Shown here: positions 54,087 to 63,264 of the stretch, piece by piece
Layout: each line of letters starts with the position of its first letter
Numbering within the stretch: the first letter of the stretch is position 1
DNA from: Scilla litardierei
Taxonomy: Eukaryota > Streptophyta > Magnoliopsida > Asparagales > Asparagaceae
Length of the DNA: 64,000 nucleotides
Direction: 5' to 3'
Assembly (NCBI GenBank): GCA_030789695.1
Contig: CM061142.1
Location: forward strand, 356,847,486-356,911,485
The notes under the pieces: model-generated
Databases searched by the model: none
What the model saw: only the letters and a program-made list of their open reading frames with translations
What the model was told of the DNA's origin: nothing
Program-made: the position numbers and the translations under genes

Positions 54087-56435
54087 TTAGATTTGGATGT
54101 GGCGGCTCGCGTTCTCCCGCGGTGGTCTCTCGTCTCGAATAGTGTCGGGGGGAGGCTCCCCCAAGCTAGCGTTTGCTCCGGTCAACGGCTTAACCGGTGA
54201 TGCCGGTCTCCGTGCCGGCGGAGCTTTCTTTGGAGACTTTAATTTCGAGAGCTTGCAGAGCTCTCGAATTCTTGCGACATCAGCGTCGCCTTCATCTTCT
54301 TCACCGGAGAGGTCAGGGGAATCATCTTTATTCTCTTCATGGCCTAAATCCGGGCCTTCTTCAAAATCTTCATCAAAAAGGGCGCCAATTGAGTGGGGAA
54401 TCGCCTCTTCTATCACCTCATCAAGGAGGTCCATGTAGTCAAGTTCCTCGTGATAAGGCATATGCTTCATAGCCTTAGGAATGTGGAGCTCCACCTCGAT
54501 GTTTCCGACGTTTAAGGTTAAGGTACCTTCGCGCACGTCGACGATGACTCCGGCGGTGGCGAGGAATGGGCGTCCAAGTATCAATGAGGTGTCTCCCTCC
54601 TCCTTAACGTCCATGATGACGAAGTCACATGGCAAGCATATTCCACCCGGGACTTGAAGTGGGATGTCTTCGGCAATCCCCACCGGCCTTGTTATCCGTC
54701 CATCGGCTAATTGAATGCGCATGTCGGTGGGTTTCAACTTTGTCCCGGTGTTTAGTCTCAAGAACATGGAGAGGGGCATGAGGCTCACGCTAGCCCCAAG
54801 GTCAACCAACGCCTTTTGAAGAGGAACGCCGCCCAAGGTGCAAGGAATCCGAAAACTCCCCGGATCTTTAAATTTCGCCGGCTCCTTCTCTCTCTTGGTG
54901 AACCAAGAGCCCTCCTCGGCTAGCATTATCTTTTCCTTCCTCTTTCTCCCCGAAATCAAGTCCTTCAAGAATTTGGCATATGTGGGGATCTCGACGATGG
55001 CGTCAAGGAAGGGAATATTTAGGCTAACTCCTCTTAGGTACTCGAGAAATTTTGCTAGCCTTTTCTCCATTTTAGCTCTAGCGAGCCTTTGGGGGAATGG
55101 GACCGGTGGCATGAAGCGCCTTTCCTCAATCAATTGCTCCGCTCTAGATTTCTCCTCGTCATGCGGCTCCTTCTCATTTTCAACTTCTACTATTGGCTCA
55201 ATTGGCTCCAAGCGCTCCTCCACGGGCTCCTCGGTAGGAATCATGGCGGGGGTGGTGTCCTTCCCGCCTCTAGTAGTAACGGCAACTACGGCGTTGATGT
55301 GGCCGGTGTTGCCCCGTGGGTTTTGCTCCGGTTGCGCCGGTAATCGTTGAGTGTTCCGATTGAGCAAAGCCAATTGCTCCGATATTTGAGCCACTACGGT
55401 ATTAAGAGAGTCTTGCCCCGCCTTCAAAGTAGCATTCACCTTATTTTGCTCGACCATGAACGCCTCCACTCTAGTTTCGAAGTCGGTTCGTTGCGGAGCT
55501 TGTGGAGGGCTTTGGTTTTGATTCCTCCACCCTTGGTTGTATCCGGGAGGCCTATAAGGTGGAACTTGTTGCTTCGGTTGAAAGTTTTGTTGAGTAGGCC
55601 CCCTCGGTGGGTAATATTGTTGTTGGGGTGGTGGTGGCCGAGCTTGATTAGGCGGTTGTTGTGGCGGGTTCAAAGCTCCTTCATTGTTGGCGTAGGAGAA
55701 TCCCGGATGATTTCTTGCGGCCGGATTGGACCAATACCCTTGGTTCCCCGCAACATATTGTACTTGCTCCAAGGATCCTTCTACTTTCTCTCCTCCCGAG
55801 TACATGGCTTGAGATTGGTCTTGCCAATCACACATTTGGTTCGTCGGCGCGGAGGTGGAAGGGCTTGCTTGGGGCTCCGTAATGAACTTCTCCAATCTCT
55901 CCACCACCTTGTGGAGAGAATCAAATTTGCTCGTAAGCTCCGCTACGGCCTTCGCCTCGTAGATTCTTGTTGGCTTTAAGGAGGACGTGGAGTGTCCTCG
56001 CTCATCGCCCCATTGTTGGTTATTTGAGGCCATCTCCTCGATTAGGGCCGTAGCTTCCTCGGGAGTCTTTGACAAGATAGCACCATTCGCCGCGGCATCA
56101 ATAATTTGTTTGGTCCCCGGTTGGAGACCGTTGTAGAAGCTATGCACTAGCTCCCAATCTTCTATACTGTGGTGCGGGCATTGATGCTGTAAATCCTTAA
56201 ATCGCTCCCAAGCTTCATAGAGCGTCTCTTGTGGTCCTTGCTTGAAGGACATGAGAGCGCTCCGGATCTTCACCGTCTTGGATGGCGGATAGAATTTGTC
56301 AATGAATGCATCCGCCAACCCGTCCCAAGAGGTGAAAACTCCGTCAGCCTGCGTCCTCAGCCAATAGAGTGCCTTGTCCTTTAGCGTGAAGGGGAAGAGA
56401 CGCAGTCTGATGGCATCGATGGGGACCCCCGGCAT
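54087..56435 (-). CDS. gag-pro: RT8 Gag-protease polyprotein (Athila type), 5' end in gap
   Basis: The frame is open from the gap to the stop at 54087 (782 aa seen). It begins within the Retrotrans_gag domain (RLRLFPFTLKDKALYWL, then FIDKFYPPSKTVKIRS and LVHSFYNGLQPGTKQIIDAA). A proline- and glutamine-rich linker and a helix EQLALLNRNTQRLP follow. Then comes the aspartic protease with ALVDLGASVSLMPLSMF near 54810-54765 (DLGA, as usual in Athila) and SLILGRPFLATAG near 54580-54545. An acidic tail ends the ORF. No CCHC zinc knuckle is seen in the visible part. There is no stop codon in the visible part, in contrast to most coding regions in this window. RT should follow but does not. Confidence 0.87.
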   Translation of the reverse strand: MPGVPIDAIRLRLFPFTLKDKALYWLRTQADGVFTSWDGLADAFIDKFYPPSKTVKIRSALMSFKQGPQETLYEAWERFKDLQHQCPHHSIEDWELVHSFYNGLQPGTKQIIDAAANGAILSKTPEEATALIEEMASNNQQWGDERGHSTSSLKPTRIYEAKAVAELTSKFDSLHKVVERLEKFITEPQASPSTSAPTNQMCDWQDQSQAMYSGGEKVEGSLEQVQYVAGNQGYWSNPAARNHPGFSYANNEGALNPPQQPPNQARPPPPQQQYYPPRGPTQQNFQPKQQVPPYRPPGYNQGWRNQNQSPPQAPQRTDFETRVEAFMVEQNKVNATLKAGQDSLNTVVAQISEQLALLNRNTQRLPAQPEQNPRGNTGHINAVVAVTTRGGKDTTPAMIPTEEPVEERLEPIEPIVEVENEKEPHDEEKSRAEQLIEERRFMPPVPFPQRLARAKMEKRLAKFLEYLRGVSLNIPFLDAIVEIPTYAKFLKDLISGRKRKEKIMLAEEGSWFTKREKEPAKFKDPGSFRIPCTLGGVPLQKALVDLGASVSLMPLSMFLRLNTGTKLKPTDMRIQLADGRITRPVGIAEDIPLQVPGGICLPCDFVIMDVKEEGDTSLILGRPFLATAGVIVDVREGTLTLNVGNIEVELHIPKAMKHMPYHEELDYMDLLDEVIEEAIPHSIGALFDEDFEEGPDLGHEENKDDSPDLSGEEDEGDADVARIRELCKLSKLKSPKKAPPARRPASPVKPLTGANASLGEPPPDTIRDERPPRENASRHIQI

Positions 56436-56935
56436 NNNNNNNNNNNNNNNNNNNNNNNNNNNNNNNNNNNNNNNNNNNNNNNNNNNNNNNNNNNNNNNNN
56501 NNNNNNNNNNNNNNNNNNNNNNNNNNNNNNNNNNNNNNNNNNNNNNNNNNNNNNNNNNNNNNNNNNNNNNNNNNNNNNNNNNNNNNNNNNNNNNNNNNNN
56601 NNNNNNNNNNNNNNNNNNNNNNNNNNNNNNNNNNNNNNNNNNNNNNNNNNNNNNNNNNNNNNNNNNNNNNNNNNNNNNNNNNNNNNNNNNNNNNNNNNNN
56701 NNNNNNNNNNNNNNNNNNNNNNNNNNNNNNNNNNNNNNNNNNNNNNNNNNNNNNNNNNNNNNNNNNNNNNNNNNNNNNNNNNNNNNNNNNNNNNNNNNNN
56801 NNNNNNNNNNNNNNNNNNNNNNNNNNNNNNNNNNNNNNNNNNNNNNNNNNNNNNNNNNNNNNNNNNNNNNNNNNNNNNNNNNNNNNNNNNNNNNNNNNNN
56901 NNNNNNNNNNNNNNNNNNNNNNNNNNNNNNNNNNN
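56436..56935. other. Assembly gap, exactly 500 N
   Basis: This is a scaffold placeholder. RT8 gag is cut on its left and RT9 begins on its right. Confidence 0.97.
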
Positions 56936-56957
56936 TTGGCCTCAGTTACTGTTTGCA

Positions 56958-57034
56958 CTTAGTCGGTTCAAGCTCATTGGCCGACTGACTAGATTGTCAT
57001 CTAGTCGGTCAGCGCTTGAACTGTGACCGACTAA
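56958..57034. promoter_or_regulatory. Internal palindrome array upstream of RT9 ORF3
   Basis: TAGTCGGTT, GGCCGACTGACTAG, CTAGTCGGTC and GACCGACTAA occur in the order seen at 16270-16364 of RT2. CGACTTAAAC (57071-57080) and a telo-box-like GGGTTAGGGTTT (about 57274-57285) follow, as in RT2. The array may extend into the gap. Confidence 0.62.
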
Positions 57035-57378
57035 TTGCGCAGGGACTGCTTTGTCTTTTCGCATTCCGATCGACTTAAACTCTCTCAGACCAACTATTTC
57101 TCTTTCTAGTTGGTGCGAAACTTTCTTCTCAGCCAAAAAACCCCGAATCCCTTCGTATTCCTCCTCTCCTCCGGCCGTTTTCCGACCATCTCCGACCGTG
57201 GATCTCTCCCATCTTCCTCCTAGGGTAAAGCTCTCACTCTCATATCTACTTTAGGGTTTGATTTCAGCTTCTAGGGTTAGGGTTTCATTCAATTTTCAGT
57301 TCGGCCTAGGGTTTGTTCTAGGGTTCTATTTCGACCGAGCTTTCGATCTCGTTTGTTCGCGCGTGTCTCGTCTCGATT

Positions 57379-58941
57379 ATGGCGAAGAAACGCATCCCCA
57401 TCCGACCCTCGAGTCCGTTACCCATGACTGTGGAGTCGCCTCCTACGGACCCCCCGCAACCTAAATGCCGATCAAAATCGACCCATCCTTCGTCTTCTTC
57501 GCCTCCTCTTAAGAAGAAGAGGACGGCGATCGCCAAGCCTAGATCTCAGCCCAAGCCTAGGAAACAGCCCGTGTCTCCAGCTTCATTCCGTGCACCCACT
57601 CCTCCTGTTGATTTTGACTCTGACACGGAATATATTCCCGAGACCGAGCCTACCGCTAGGGCTCCTACTCCTCCACCTCGGTCTAGTACTCGCCAGCCTA
57701 AGGGGAAGGCTTCCATGCCAGTTGGCGGTGTCGATATTTCGCTATGTCGCGATGACCCGTTGTGTCTCGCGGCATACAATCGTATCGAACAATGTCTTCT
57801 GTTATTGGAGCACTTCGTTCAGTTCTCCGACTTCCCACACCTAGCCGATCTCCTTTCTCATTCCGGCCTTATCGATTATCTTCGCCATGACCCAAAGGCG
57901 AATCCACATCCATACCCCAGTCTAGTCAAGCTTTTCTATGCGAACCGTGTTCGCGGTTAGTATAAGAGACCCATTCCATTGAAATGAATGTCTTGGGGAC
58001 ACCGATAGTCCTCACGGCAGAAATCTTAGGGGGTTTGATAGGTGTCTCCTCGTCTGGCCTTCTTCCTGCCGATATCTCTGTCGATGACATTTCTTCTCTT
58101 GATCAGGTCATGCTCTCCGAAATGTTTCATGTGATTCCTCCCGCCATGATTGGCATCCCATCCAAATCTTTCAAAGCCCAACGCTTGGGTCTTGAATCTT
58201 ATCTTGAAGTCGTGCCTCCTTCCGAAGTACGGCTCATCGAGCTTGCCTTCCCAGCCATTCCTTAAGCTGATCTACGCTCTCTTCATGGGGAGTGAGATCA
58301 ATTGGGCTAGGATTATTCTTGACAAGATGGATTCCTTCGAGTGTATTAGAAAGTCCACCAAATCTGCTCACATCATATACCCTTGCCTTCTGACACTCGT
58401 ATTCCGTCACTTCGGTGTCTCTCTTCCTCCCGATGATGAGCGTCCCCTTGGTACCCCTCTGAATGCGACGGCCGTCAAGAAGTCTCTTGCGGCCCTCCGT
58501 CATGTTCAGAGGACGACTCCTTCAGCCTCTGCTTCAGCTGCTCCTCCCACTCCTACTCTCATTGAGCTTGCACGTTCGTTGAGACGTGTGGAGTCTCGTT
58601 GTGCTCGTTCTGAGGCGATGCTAGCTCGCATCTGCTCCCGCATGGGCATAAACGTTCCTCCGTCTGTTTTTGAAGAGGAGGAGATGGATGAGGATGAGCT
58701 CCAGGAGCTCATTGGATCTGCTGCTCGTGCCCCAGAGGGTACGTCTGCTGCTGCTGCTACTTCTGCCGGAGCCCCCGAGAGCACACCTGCTGCCACCGTT
58801 CCTCTTGTGGATACTTCGTCTGGTGCTCCCGAGGCCACTCCTGTTGCGACACTCCCGTCTGTGGACACTTCTGCTGACCCAGTGACCACCACCCCTCATG
58901 CAGAGCCTGCTGCTGCTGCTGACCCTGCCTCCACCTCCTGA
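57379..58941 (+). pseudogene. RT9 third ORF, broken
   Basis: The start at 57379 (MAKKRIP) is homologous to 16703 of RT2. Here the C run has six bases and the N-terminal frame is continuous through the basic cluster (PPLKKKR) and GVDISLCRDDPLC. TAG at 57958 follows VRG, where RT2 has CAG. A short frame change follows, then VLGTPIVLTAEILGG and PPAMIGIPSKSF, another shift near 58170, and an open frame to 58941. The helix LARSLRRVESRCARSEAML, the acidic EEEEMDEDELQE-like patch and the APE-T-rich tail are kept. As in RT2 there is no membrane segment. Conservation of domain order between two diverged copies shows this ORF was under selection in the family. Confidence 0.75.
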
Positions 58942-59177
58942 GCCTGCTTGGAGGACTCTCCATATGCACTTTGGATGATATATCTTGTAGTGAGAGTGTG
59001 GGTTAGGATAGTTTGGGTGGTTATGACATTTTGATGTATTTTGATGTATTTTGATGTATGTCTGTATGGTTTGAGATACTTCGATATCTGTTGTGATGTG
59101 TGATATATGATGTGCTTCGATCATTCGATCGTGTTTCTGTATGTTGGCAGATGTGTACTTTTTGATGTATCCATGTT

Positions 59178-59179
<2 letters not shown>

Positions 59180-59226
<47 letters not shown>
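59180..59226. repeat. (TA)n(CA)n microsatellite after RT9 ORF3
   Basis: About 20 TA units are followed by CACACA. It is at the same position as in RT2, with a different length. Confidence 0.92.
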
Positions 59227-59227
<1 letters not shown>

Positions 59228-59891
59228 CGTTTTGCCATTTACTTCTTTTGTGCACATTATATTTTTGTCTCTGATGTTGATTTCGTCGCTCGACGATAAC
59301 TCTTGATTTAATAGAAATTATTTCTATGAAAACATAGAATTGTTTTCCATGCACTTAATTCATCAAGAATGTTAATATTGGAGAGTATATTCCATAACTC
59401 AATTCGTGAAATTAATTTAAGTTTTGATGATTTTATTTTTCGATTACCGACTAAGGTCTCATTGACACGCTTTGATTTTATTCGTATTTTCCTTTGGTGT
59501 CATTTGGACCGTGGTCGTATTCTACGACTCCCGTGCTTTTATTTGTAGCCATTGTTGTTGTCGTTGATCTCCTCCCGCTCTTTTTGCTAATGCCAAAGGG
59601 GGAGAGAATTAATAATAACGATGTGCTAATTGTTAATTCAAAGCAATTTACCGTGAATCTAATTTGATATGTTAGATTCAGGGGGAGTTAAGATATAAAA
59701 ATGGATTTCAAATCCGAAATTTCAATAATTGGATTCTCATTTTATACTTTACTCGTCTGCTTGATGTGTATGATTATTATTCAATTTGGAATTAACGTGC
59801 CATCAATGCAGGGGGAGTAAGTAAATTACATTTGAATCATTATTTTTTATTATTATTTATGTTGGTTTGTCATCACCAAAAAGGGGGAGAA
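59227..59891 (+). other. RT9 3' non-coding region with serial polypurine tracts
   Basis: GGGGGAG tracts are near 59600, 59681 and 59812, and AAAAAGGGGGAGAA is at 59878-59891 before the LTR. This is the same series as in RT2. Confidence 0.7.
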
Positions 59892-60313
59892 TGTTGAGTA
59901 TTGATTCCATGGATTTGGTTTTGGATGATGAACAAACATAAATATCGTGAACTAACTCTTTGTGAGCGTAGTTATGGAGATCGTCGCCAAATTTATATGA
60001 ACATCCAAAGCGACGTCTCAAGACTTCTCAAAGCACGTGATCGTGTGCTTGATGCTTCGTTGAAGCTCAAGGACCATTATTGAAGTCAGGAAGATTCGAT
60101 CGAAGCTTTCGAAGACGGTTCGTCAAGTTTTATTTATAGTCTTCTAGCTTCTTTCGTAGAATGTTAAGCCTTGAGTAGGTCTTATGTTTTAATCTTCATA
60201 ACGCTCATATCTTAGAGCTAGGATCTTAGTAGAAGCCCATACAAACTTTCCTGAAGCTTCGAGCTTCGATTTGCGGCTTCTTGTGCATGTTAGTTGGTTC
60301 AATTAGAAGAACC

Positions 60314-60820
60314 AACCGACTAGATGGCAATCTAGTCGGCCGGCAAAGCTTCTTGAACCGACTAGAATGCATTCTCAATTTCTAGCTCACTTACTATTTA
60401 CAGTTAGTCGGTCAAAGAAGGTTTACCGACCGACTCGTTGTGAAACTAGTCGGTTAGGAATCCTTCTTAGACCGACTAGTTGAGCTTCCATTGTTCAGCC
60501 TAACTTACTGTTTACAGTTAGTAGTTCAAAGCACAACGACCGACCAACTAGTTGAGAAACTAGTCGGTTAGAAGTTGTTCTTAAACCGACTAGCTATATT
60601 TGAACTCAGACTATTTGTGTTATCTCTTAGTCGGTCAACGTTCACTCACCGACCGACTAATTGTGAAACTAGTCGGTTGGTAAGTACTCTTAGACCGACT
60701 AGTTCTATATTCCCCGAACTTCTTCTTTTGACTGTTCACCTCTTAGTCGGTTCATGTTGTTTAACTGACCGACTAGTTGATGAACTAGTCGGTCAGTGGT
60801 CCTTCTTTGACCGACTAGTC
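60314..60820. promoter_or_regulatory. Palindrome array, ACCGACTAGTCGGT type (RT9 U3)
   Basis: About five units use the same word as RT2, with variants such as AAACTAGTCGGTTAG. Spacers have little similarity to RT2 while half-sites remain recognisable. Confidence 0.8.
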
Positions 60821-60884
60821 TGCTTCAGAATAGAGCCGTTGGAGCATTAAATGCCACGAATTTTGCTCTCTCTTTCCTCTATCC

Positions 60885-60892
60885 TATATATA
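60885..60892 (+). promoter_or_regulatory. TATA box of RT9 3' LTR
   Basis: TATATATA lies 65 bp after the last palindrome, equivalent to RT2 9753-9760. Confidence 0.7.
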
Positions 60893-61469
60893 CTTGGAGT
60901 TCTGCTTTCATAGCATTCAAGGCTGATATTAATTGATCTTTAGAGAAACAAAGAGAAGCATTTAATCCTCAGTTAAAGCTCTTATATTTCTCACTTGAAT
61001 CTCTCCCTCACTCTTATTTCAAAAGAGAGATTCATTGATTGTGAGCCTTCCAAGCTAAAAGCTTGATCCAAGGTCACCAATAACCTCCTAGGTCTCCATC
61101 GCTGATCTACATCTTGGAGCTAGGGTTTGGTGCCTTCATCTTCCTCAAAATCCTCTTTGCCCTAAATTGTAAGTTTACTCAAGGCATAGGTATTTGACTG
61201 GCGCCCCGTTTACGGTTTGGGCGCGGTGTCGTTTTACCGCAAGTGCACGGTTAGTGTAGGGTGCGGGTTTATCGAACTCAGGGAGGTGGATGGCTTGAGT
61301 GGCTACTAGCCTCGTCTAGGTCGTGTGCTAGCTACGCGGATGATATGGGTGGATGTGTAGAAATAAAAGAAAGAAATGAAAAAGACACGAAATGAATCCA
61401 CACTAACACTGGCTAGAGCACTCATGACACTTGGCATTTGACTTGACCCAGGGTGAGACATTGCCCCAA

Positions 61470-61920
61470 AAGGTGGTACCTAGCGTCCATGGCCCGATAT
61501 TCCGGTCGGTGCCAAGTACGCTAGGCCTACCCGGTTCCGGACGGTGGGCATTCCCATGTCATTAACACCTTCCGCAACAGGGAGCATTAAGGCCACAATG
61601 ATAACTCCCAACACTTCGTCCAAGCCGTTTCCACGCGCGAGGACTCAATGTCTACACTAGGGGTGTGAGCTGCGGCTAGGGAGTCAACCGCCAAGTTTAT
61701 TCCCCCTTGGCCCGATGGTTAGATGCGGTCTTTCTCCCGCCAATGACAATGAAACACCCCCGCGTAACCCTAATGGCCAAATAGGTCAAATGTGATTTCT
61801 AGCAATACATCAAAGCAGATATTGACTGGACAAGCACCGGACCCCAACCCCCAACACAACTAGTGTGTTGCCGTACGAATTAGGCTCAGATTGCTAGAAA
61901 TCTCCATTGACACATTTCAT
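61470..61920 (-). other. Structured leader region of RT10
   Basis: Perfect stems include CCTAGCG/CGCTAGG (61478-61484 with 61518-61524), CAACACA/TGTGTTG with loop ACTAG (61851-61869) and an 11-bp stem TTTCTAGCAAT/ATTGCTAGAAA (61795-61805 with 61889-61899). No recurring loop is obvious. Confidence 0.5.
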
Positions 61921-62255
61921 CGAACACATGCCATGCAACCAAGTCAAATGAAACAACCAAGCATCAATCCTACCCTAACCCGTATTAGGGTTCATCAATA
62001 CTACTCAATGATGAAAAACATATAAAAAAACAACACAAAATACATACAAACATTCATCATGAAGCAAAACAAACACAATACAAAACAATGGAGAAAAAGG
62101 GAAGAAAATACTTATCTCCGTTTGAATCCAACGATCCAATACAAGATTTATTGAACGATACAACCCTAATCTAAACTATCCTAAACTCCCAACAAAGGGG
62201 CTGAAAAAGCCCTAAAAATTAGAGGAGATCCCCCCTACATTCGGCCATCATCGTG

Positions 62256-62263
62256 TATTAATA
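62256..62263 (-). promoter_or_regulatory. TATA-like box of RT10 LTR
   Basis: On the minus strand GGCTATTAATACA lies just downstream of the palindrome array, in a GGGGCTAT context like that of RT8. Confidence 0.45.
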
Positions 62264-62325
62264 GCCCCCAAAGAAACCCAATTGGTTCGGAACCAGAAAC
62301 CCACTCAAAACTGTCAAAACAGGCC

Positions 62326-63018
62326 CACCCGATCGGGTGGAAACTCACCCAATCGGGTGGAATAAACAGATAGCTCAAATCCACAGAAAGTGATCTCACC
62401 CGGTCGGGTGGTAACTCATCCGATCGGGTGAAATGAAAATTCAGACTGCTGCCAATTTCAGCACACAGCTTCGCTCAGAAAATTCCAGAAAAATGTAGAA
62501 AAATCGGATTTGGGCATGTGACCTATCGTTGGAAAGCTAACGACGATGCAGACGTTAGAAAAATAAGAGATCACCCAAAATCCCTCTGGAATGATAGCAG
62601 ATCTTCAATGAGTGCATTAGCAGTGCGCAAAAGTGGAAGAAAAGGCCACCCGATCGGTTGAAACATCAACCGATCGGGTGAACCGCTTGTTGATTTGGCC
62701 ATCGGGCTTCGGGAGTTTCACCCGGTCACCACGGCACGGTCGGTTGAGGTTGAAGCTAATCGGTTGGGTCTTCGTGCCGTCGAGTGAACCGGTCGGTTGA
62801 TCTCTCCGTATGGTGGCTTCGGAGAATCGGCTACAGGTGAACCGATCGGGTGAAGGTCACCCGATCGGTTGGCATTCAACATCAGATTTCCAGAGAGTTG
62901 GGGTGTTTGAACCGGTCACTGAACCGATCGGGTGACTTCTTGGCCGCACCAACTTGTGTCCGGGTGGTGCACGTGTGCATTACCCGATCGGTTGGAAGTG
63001 ACCAACCGGTCCGGTGAG
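62326..63018. promoter_or_regulatory. Palindrome array, CACCCGATCGGGTG type (RT10 U3)
   Basis: More than a dozen full or half copies of CACCCGATCGGGTG occur, with variants ACCGATCGGTTG and CACCCGGTCGGGTG. They are separated by unrelated spacers. Confidence 0.8.
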
Positions 63019-63264
63019 GGGCTGAAAGATGCGATCTTCGTCGTTTGACCCCCCTGGATCACGCGTGACTCCTCCCGTTGCTCCTGGGACTCATAATATC
63101 GTCGTTTTATGTCCCCTATATCGGTAAATTCTTGCAAAATACGAAAAACACGGAAAAGTGAAAGAAAACAAGAAAACACGAGAAAACAAATACAAGATGG
63201 CGGTAAATAACGGAAAAACACGGAAGAAAACATGCGCAAATATATAAAATATAAATGCACGTCA

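Larger units (their letters stand above)
46804..56435 (-). mobile_element. RT8: Athila-type Ty3/gypsy element lacking RT and integrase, reverse strand
   Basis: On the minus strand the order is gag-protease (from the gap to 54087), a short non-coding stretch, an internal palindrome array with a TATA box, an Athila ORF (52800-50596), a long 3' region and the 3' LTR (48622-46804). LTR ends are TGATC...GATCA. GACCG (46799-46803) should be the duplicated target. Only about 390 bp lie between the protease ORF and the internal array, so RT, RNase H and integrase are missing. The 5' LTR is in or beyond the gap. Confidence 0.82.
56936..61194 (+). mobile_element. RT9: 3' part of an RT2-family SIRE-like element
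   Basis: It starts within the internal palindrome array, then has ORF3, a microsatellite, polypurine tracts and a 3' LTR that breaks off at about 61194 where RT10 begins. Compared with RT2 the sequence is clearly diverged; it is an older copy or a sister subfamily (its LTR starts TGTTGAGTATTGATTCC). Confidence 0.85.
59892..61194 (+). repeat. RT9 3' LTR, interrupted by RT10
   Basis: It starts TGTTGAGTATTG and contains the palindrome array 60314-60820 and TATATATA at 60885-60892. It stops in the sequence corresponding to about 10050 of RT2. The missing end should lie on the other side of RT10. GTATT (61190-61194) is the expected RT10 target duplication. Confidence 0.82.
61195..63264 (-). repeat. 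RT10 3' LTR
   Basis: The plus-strand left end TGACTGGCGCCCC and the GTTTTACCGCAAGTGCACGG motif near 61230 parallel the RT8 LTR (46804 and 46846). Palindromes lie at 62326-63018 and a TATA-like TATTAATA at 62256-62263. Confidence 0.7.

Noticed and set aside
55347..55979. 210-codon plus-strand ORF
   Set aside because: Antisense shadow of the RT8 gag-protease frame.
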